Origin: Rhizobium sophoriradicis
Lineage (GTDB): Bacteria > Pseudomonadota > Alphaproteobacteria > Rhizobiales > Rhizobiaceae
Direction of reading: 5' to 3'
NCBI RefSeq assembly: GCF_003939025.1
Contig: NZ_RQIH01000010.1
Span: 218,239-282,238 of the forward strand
DNA length: 64,000 nucleotides
The notes below the pieces were generated by a model, which saw only the letters and a list, made by a program, of their open reading frames with translations, was not told the origin of the DNA and ran no database searches. A program made the position numbers and the translations under genes. Positions 59,803 to 64,000 of this stretch are shown in pieces; positions within the stretch are counted from its first letter, which is position 1; every line of letters begins with the position of its first letter.

Positions 59803-60906
59803 GTGATCTCTAACATTTCTCGACTGCTGTCGCTTTCTACTGCGATCATCGTGGCTTCGACCGCGATTGCCGCAGCTGAACCGAGCGCAGAACTTATCGC
59901 CGCTGCCAAGAAGGAAGGCACGCTGACCACGATCGCTCTTCCGCACAGCTGGTGCGGCTATGGCGACGTTATCGCCGGCTTCAAGGCCAAGTACGGTATC
60001 GAAGTCAACGAGTTGAATCCGGACGCAAGCTCGGGCGACGAAATCGAAGCTATCAAGGCCAATAAGGGCAACACCGGCCCGCAGGCCCCCGATGTCATCG
60101 ACGTCGGCCTCTCCTTCGGCCCGTCCGCCAAGAAAGACGGCCTGATCCAGCCTTACAAGGTTTCTACCTGGGATTCGATCCCGGATAGTGCCAAGGATGC
60201 CGAAGGCTACTGGTACGGCGACTATTACGGCGTTCTCGCGTTCCTTGTGAACAAGGACCTCGTCAAGGAATCGCCGGCCGACTGGCCAGATCTGAAGAAG
60301 AGCGATTATGCAAACAGCGTCGCGCTCGCAGGCGATCCGCGCAGCGCCAACCAGGCTGTTCAGGGCGTTTATGCAGCTGGCCTCTCCGCATCCGGCGGTG
60401 ACGCGGCCAAGGCGGGCGAAGAGGGTCTGAAGTTCTTCGCCGAGCTCAACAAGAACGGCAATTTCGTACCTGTCGTCGGCAAGGCTGCGCCCTTCGCACA
60501 GGGCTCCACGCCGATCATCATCGCCTGGGACTACAATGCGATGTCCTGGGGTGAAAGCCTGAAGGGCAATCCTCCGTTCGAAGTCGTCGTTCCGAAGACG
60601 GGCGTCGTCGCCGGCGTTTACGTCCAGGCAATCTCCGCCTTCGCTCCGCACCCGAATGCTGCCAAGCTCTGGATGGAATATCTCTATTCCGACGAAGGTC
60701 AGCTCGGTTGGCTGAAGGGCTATTGCCACCCGATCCGCTTCAACGATCTTGCCAAGAATAACAAGATCCCGAAGGAACTGCTCGACAAGCTGCCGCCGGC
60801 AGCAGCCTATGAAAAGGCTGTCTTCCCGACGCTCGAAGAGCAGGCCGCCGGCAAGGAAACCATCACCAAGAACTGGGATAGCGTCGTCGGCGCCAACGTT
60901 AAGTAA
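59803..60906 (+). CDS. ABC transporter periplasmic substrate-binding protein
   Basis: The 367-residue product starts at a GTG at 59803 with AAGGAG upstream. A signal peptide ends near AIAAA (residue ~25). The sequence EPSAELIAAAKKEGTLTTIA and PDVIDVGLSFGPSAKKDGLIQPYKV place it among the cluster of binding proteins for iron(III), polyamines and related compounds (SBP_bac_6/8 type). The conserved tyrosine iron ligands of FbpA are not evident, so a small organic cation such as a polyamine or amino alcohol is more likely than iron; this is inference. A stem-loop separates it from the permease genes. Confidence 0.9.
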   Translation: MISNISRLLSLSTAIIVASTAIAAAEPSAELIAAAKKEGTLTTIALPHSWCGYGDVIAGFKAKYGIEVNELNPDASSGDEIEAIKANKGNTGPQAPDVIDVGLSFGPSAKKDGLIQPYKVSTWDSIPDSAKDAEGYWYGDYYGVLAFLVNKDLVKESPADWPDLKKSDYANSVALAGDPRSANQAVQGVYAAGLSASGGDAAKAGEEGLKFFAELNKNGNFVPVVGKAAPFAQGSTPIIIAWDYNAMSWGESLKGNPPFEVVVPKTGVVAGVYVQAISAFAPHPNAAKLWMEYLYSDEGQLGWLKGYCHPIRFNDLAKNNKIPKELLDKLPPAAAYEKAVFPTLEEQAAGKETITKNWDSVVGANVK

Positions 60907-60918
60907 AATCCGATCCGG

Positions 60919-60948
60919 CCTCCCCGCCCTTAAAGGCGGGGAGGTTTT
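60919..60948 (+). terminator. intercistronic stem-loop after the binding-protein gene
   Basis: A perfect 10-bp stem (CCTCCCCGCC/GGCGGGGAGG, 6-nt loop) followed by TTTT. It probably terminates part of the transcripts and stabilises the upstream message, giving more binding protein than permease, the usual ABC operon stoichiometry. Confidence 0.75.
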
Positions 60949-60977
60949 CTCACTCCGATGCCCAGGATGAGCTTTTC

Positions 60978-61871
60978 ATGAGTACCGTTTCAACGCCGAT
61001 GGTGAGCAGCGCCCCCTTGATCAACAAAGACCGCGTGATCGACTGGCTGGGCATTACACCCTTCATCATTTTTTCTCTGCTGTTCCTGATCATCCCCACG
61101 CTCTATCTCGTGGTGGGCGCATTCCTGACGCCCGAGGGCGATTTCACGCTGAAGAATATCGGCGATCTTTTTACTCCATCGATCATGAGCGCCTACTGGA
61201 TCAGCATCAAGGTCTCGGTGGCGTCCGCTCTCGGCGGCGCGCTGATCGGCTTCTTCCTCGCCTGGGCCGTCGTGCTCGGCGGCCTGCCCGCCTCGGTGCG
61301 CTCGACGCTGCTGACCTTTTCCGGCGTCGCCTCGAATTTCGCCGGCGTGCCGCTCGCCTTCGCCTTCCTGGCAACGCTCGGCCGCACCGGCCTCGTGACG
61401 GTGTTCCTCAGAGAATGGTTCGGCTTCAACCTCTACGGCACCGGCTTCAACCTGCTGTCCTTCTTCGGCCTCACCCTCACTTATATGTATTTCCAGATCC
61501 CGTTGATGGTGCTGATCCTGACGCCCGCGCTCGACGGCATGAAGAAGGAATGGCGCGAAGCCTCTGAGATTCTCGGCGCCACCAACCGCCAATATTGGAC
61601 GATGGTTGCCCTCCCGATCCTCTGGCCGAGCCTGCTCGGCACGACGTTGCTGCTCTTTGCCAATGCTTTCGGCGCCATCGCCACCGCCTTTGCGCTGACC
61701 GGCAGCTCGCTGAACATCGTGCCGATCCTGCTCTACGCGCAGATCCGCGGCGATGTTCTGCACAATGCCAATCTTGGTTACGCTATCGCGCTCGGCATGA
61801 TCGTCATAACAGGCGTCTCCAACGTCCTTTACCTCATGCTGCGCATGCGCGCCGAACGGTGGCAGAAATGA
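60978..61871 (+). CDS. ABC transporter permease (first subunit)
   Basis: The 297-residue inner membrane protein has six helices and the cytoplasmic EAA loop EWREASEILGATNRQYWTMV, which contacts the ATPase. It is of the PotB/AfuB-type binding-protein-dependent permease family. Its stop overlaps the start of the second permease (ATGA). Confidence 0.92.
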   Translation: MSTVSTPMVSSAPLINKDRVIDWLGITPFIIFSLLFLIIPTLYLVVGAFLTPEGDFTLKNIGDLFTPSIMSAYWISIKVSVASALGGALIGFFLAWAVVLGGLPASVRSTLLTFSGVASNFAGVPLAFAFLATLGRTGLVTVFLREWFGFNLYGTGFNLLSFFGLTLTYMYFQIPLMVLILTPALDGMKKEWREASEILGATNRQYWTMVALPILWPSLLGTTLLLFANAFGAIATAFALTGSSLNIVPILLYAQIRGDVLHNANLGYAIALGMIVITGVSNVLYLMLRMRAERWQK

Positions 61872-62656
61872 AAGCTCAACGGTTCGGCGCCTGGATCGCC
61901 ATCATTCTCGGCGCTTCCTATTTCATCATTCCGCTGATCGGCACGATCGAGTTTTCGCTGCGCATGCGCCGCGGCGAATATAGCTTAGATGCCTATCAGT
62001 CGGTCTTTTCGGACGCTCAGTTCCGCGAGACTTTCGGCTACTCCATGCTGATGGCGCTTCTGACCATTATCTTCGGCATGCTGCTCGTCGTGCCGACGGC
62101 CTATTGGGTGCGACTGCGCCTGCCGCAGATGCGCCCGGTCGTCGAATTCATCACGCTGCTGCCGCTGGTCATTCCGGCGATCGTCATCGTCTTCGGCTAC
62201 CTCAGAATGTACAACTCTTCGTCCTACCTGCCCTTGACGGGTTCGACGACCGGCACCAACGCCCTGCTGGTCTTCTCCTATATCACGCTGTCGCTGCCCT
62301 ACATGTACCGCGCCGTCGATACCGCCATGCGCGCCATCGACGTCCGCACGCTGACGGAGGCGGCCGAAAGCCTCGGCGCCCGCTGGACGACGATCATGTT
62401 CCGCTGCATCTTCCCGAATGTCATGAGCGGCGTGCTCTCTGGCGCCTTCATCACGCTGGCGATCGTCATGGGCGAGTTCACCTTCGCCGCCCTGCTCAAC
62501 CGCCCGGCATTCGGCCCCTACCTGCAGCTCGTCGGCGCCAACAAAGCCTATGAGCCTTCGGCGCTCGCCGTCATCGCCTTCTCGATCACCTGGCTCAGCA
62601 TGGGCCTGCTCAATCTCGTTTCCCGTTTCGGCAAAGCCCGCCCGGCAAAGGCTTAA
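61868..62656 (+). CDS. ABC transporter permease (second subunit)
   Basis: The 262-residue product starts at the ATG at 61868, coupled to the first permease by a 4-nt overlap. It has six helices and an EAA loop TLTEAAESLGARWTTIMFRC. Together the two permeases form the heterodimeric channel of the importer. It resembles PotC-type subunits. Confidence 0.92.
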   Translation: MKAQRFGAWIAIILGASYFIIPLIGTIEFSLRMRRGEYSLDAYQSVFSDAQFRETFGYSMLMALLTIIFGMLLVVPTAYWVRLRLPQMRPVVEFITLLPLVIPAIVIVFGYLRMYNSSSYLPLTGSTTGTNALLVFSYITLSLPYMYRAVDTAMRAIDVRTLTEAAESLGARWTTIMFRCIFPNVMSGVLSGAFITLAIVMGEFTFAALLNRPAFGPYLQLVGANKAYEPSALAVIAFSITWLSMGLLNLVSRFGKARPAKA

Positions 62657-62668
62657 GGTATCCGGCTC

Positions 62669-63730
62669 ATGTCTTTTCTCACACTGAACAACCTCCAGAA
62701 ATCCTTCGGCCCGGTCCAGGTGGTCCAGAATTTCAACATGAACATTGAGAAGGGCGAATTCATCTCCTTCCTCGGGCCGTCGGGCTGCGGCAAGACGACC
62801 GTGCTGCGCATGATCGCCGGCTTCGAAACGCCGACCGGCGGCACGCTGACTATCAACGGCAAGGACCAGAGTGCGCTGAAGCCGAACCAGCGCAATATCG
62901 GCATGGTCTTCCAGGCCTATGCGCTATTCCCCAACATGTCCGTACGCGACAACGTCGCCTTCGGCCTCAAGGTCGCTGGCGCCCCGAAGCCGGAAATCGA
63001 CGCCCGCGTCAAGGAAATGCTCGGCCTGATCAAGCTCGATCACCTGGCCGACCGCTATCCCTACCAGCTGTCAGGCGGCCAGCAGCAGCGCGTCGCACTT
63101 GCCCGCGCGCTAGCTGTCAAGCCGCAGGTGCTGCTGCTCGACGAGCCGCTGTCGGCCCTCGACGCCAAGATCCGCGTGTCGCTGCGCGAGGAGATCCGCC
63201 AGATCCAGCAACAGCTCGGCATCACCACGGTTTTCGTCACCCACGATCAGGAAGAGGCGCTGTCGATCTCCGATCGTATCGTCGTGATGAACGCCGGCAA
63301 GGCCGACCAGATCGGATCGCCCTTCGAGATCTACAACAAGCCGGCAACGCGCTTCGTCGCCTCTTTCGTCGGCACGCTGAACCTTATCGAGGCCCAGGTC
63401 GTTGATCCCGACGCTAACCTCATCCAGATCGGCGATCAGAAGATCACACTGAAGCAGTCGGTCGCAGCCCACAAGGCCGGCGAAACCATCTCGCTGGCGC
63501 TGCGCCCGGAAGCGGGCTCGCTCTCCGACACCGCCAGAAGCGATACGGCGCTGACCGGCCAGGTCGTCTCGGCCCACTTCCTGGGCTCGGTTATCCGAAC
63601 CCGCATGAATGTCGGCGGTAACGTCATCTCCTTCGACATGTTCAACAGCCCCGGCGTCACCCCGCCGCAGGCCGGCGAAACGGTGACGCTGCGCTTCATG
63701 GCGGCTGATCTGCTGGTCATCCGCGACTGA
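62669..63730 (+). CDS. ABC transporter ATP-binding protein, PotA/FbpC type
   Basis: The 353-residue product has Walker A GPSGCGKTT at residues 36-44, the Q-loop in GMVFQAYALFPNM, signature YQLSGGQQQRVALARAL, Walker B VLLLDEPLSALD and the switch histidine in VFVTHDQEEAL. A C-terminal TOBE_2 regulatory domain covers ~275-350 (ISLALRPEAGSLS). It completes the importer; the gap to the second permease is 12 nt, and a terminator follows. Confidence 0.95.
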   Translation: MSFLTLNNLQKSFGPVQVVQNFNMNIEKGEFISFLGPSGCGKTTVLRMIAGFETPTGGTLTINGKDQSALKPNQRNIGMVFQAYALFPNMSVRDNVAFGLKVAGAPKPEIDARVKEMLGLIKLDHLADRYPYQLSGGQQQRVALARALAVKPQVLLLDEPLSALDAKIRVSLREEIRQIQQQLGITTVFVTHDQEEALSISDRIVVMNAGKADQIGSPFEIYNKPATRFVASFVGTLNLIEAQVVDPDANLIQIGDQKITLKQSVAAHKAGETISLALRPEAGSLSDTARSDTALTGQVVSAHFLGSVIRTRMNVGGNVISFDMFNSPGVTPPQAGETVTLRFMAADLLVIRD

Positions 63731-63752
63731 GTTCACCGATCCCGTTCATGCA

Positions 63753-63780
63753 AAAGGCGCCTCGAAAGGGGCGCCTTTTT
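63753..63780 (+). terminator. rho-independent terminator of the ABC transporter operon
   Basis: A 9-bp stem (AAAGGCGCC/GGCGCCTTT, 8-nt loop) ends in TTTTT, 22 nt past the ATPase gene stop. Confidence 0.9.
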
Positions 63781-63876
63781 ACCAGGGCGACACGGCAAAC
63801 GGCAACCGTCCACTCATTTGATCCGACCGTGGAAAAGGGAGACCACGGCGCTGCCACACGTCTCTTCTCCCCGGCG

Positions 63877-64000
63877 GGGACTGTTGCATAACCGGCGTTG
63901 CAGCTTGGGTCAGGCGATTGCCGTCATCTGTGCTTGCCCCGCTTCGGTGTGTGGCGGGGTGATGGTGGCTGAATTTGATGATTTGGCAGGCAGCTGGACG
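63877..64000 (-). mobile_element. possible end of an insertion sequence, truncated by the window edge
   Basis: GGGACTGTTGCATAA at 63877-63891 resembles the terminal repeats of IS6-group elements (for example GGCTCTGTTGCAAA). Just inside, a minus-strand frame of 30 codons enters from the right edge and stops at 63910, with the C-terminal residues TPPHTEAGQAQMTAIA, as a transposase C-terminus could. The element lies after the ABC operon terminator. Without the rest of it this is a suggestion only. Confidence 0.35.

Noticed and set aside
1..64000. CRISPR arrays, tRNA genes or prophage
   Set aside because: I saw no regularly spaced direct repeats, no tRNA-like cloverleaf with a conserved T-arm and no phage structural genes.

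Overview
The window is a GC-rich alphaproteobacterial chromosome segment, most likely Rhizobium of the etli/leguminosarum group. The reasons are the FtsZ with a very long Pro/Gln-rich linker, the betaine-lipid genes btaA/btaB, a pyrophosphate-type phosphofructokinase, CtrA-like boxes, a meso-DAP type MurE, and several palindromic intergenic repeats of the kind rhizobia carry. Genus and species are inferred from recalled protein character; no search was run.

Region 1 (1-21,000, almost all minus strand) is the division and cell wall (dcw) cluster. Read in the direction of transcription it is mraZ, rsmH, ftsL, ftsI, murE, murF, mraY, murD, ftsW, murG, murC, murB, then a break, then ddlB, ftsQ, ftsA, ftsZ and the 5' part of lpxC. 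Genes mostly overlap by 4 nt or sit a few bases apart. The break between murB and ddlB holds a plus-strand nucleotide-sugar dehydratase/epimerase gene resembling O-antigen UDP-QuiNAc reductases. RNase P RNA (rnpB) lies just upstream of mraZ.

Region 2 (21,700-37,700) mixes metabolism with an unusual density of murein enzymes. It has two tandem paralogous FAD amine/amino-acid oxidases, a transglycosylase with a cationic 7-residue repeat, an AmpD-like amidase coupled to a TerB-DnaJ protein, a PPi-phosphofructokinase, a LysE exporter, a lipoprotein transglycosylase, a 355-bp TA-flanked palindrome-rich MITE-like element, a serine hydrolase, the btaAB betaine lipid operon with a possible PHO box, a GH25 lipoprotein and an MltB-type transglycosylase. 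A 25-codon membrane peptide gene preceded by an exact CtrA box lies at 37,535.

Region 3 (37,700-51,800) contains an ArsR-methyltransferase regulator with metF and a perfect operator palindrome, ettA, a secreted RNase T2, an esterase, a DMT exporter, a CoA-transferase/TPP-enzyme pair, RidA, a small Cys-phosphatase, a DUF4432 mutarotase-like protein, an L,D-transpeptidase and an orphan ParA ATPase.

Region 4 (51,800-63,780) looks like one catabolic locus. A minus-strand set (N-formylglutamate amidohydrolase-like, APC permease, glutamine-synthetase-like ligase, aldehyde dehydrogenase, iron alcohol dehydrogenase) diverges from an RpiR regulator, which is followed by a complete ABC importer. The enzyme set fits gamma-glutamylation of an amino alcohol such as ethanolamine, oxidation of the alcohol to an acid, and release of glutamate. 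This is the best candidate for a poorly described system here. The last ~120 bases may be the end of an insertion sequence.
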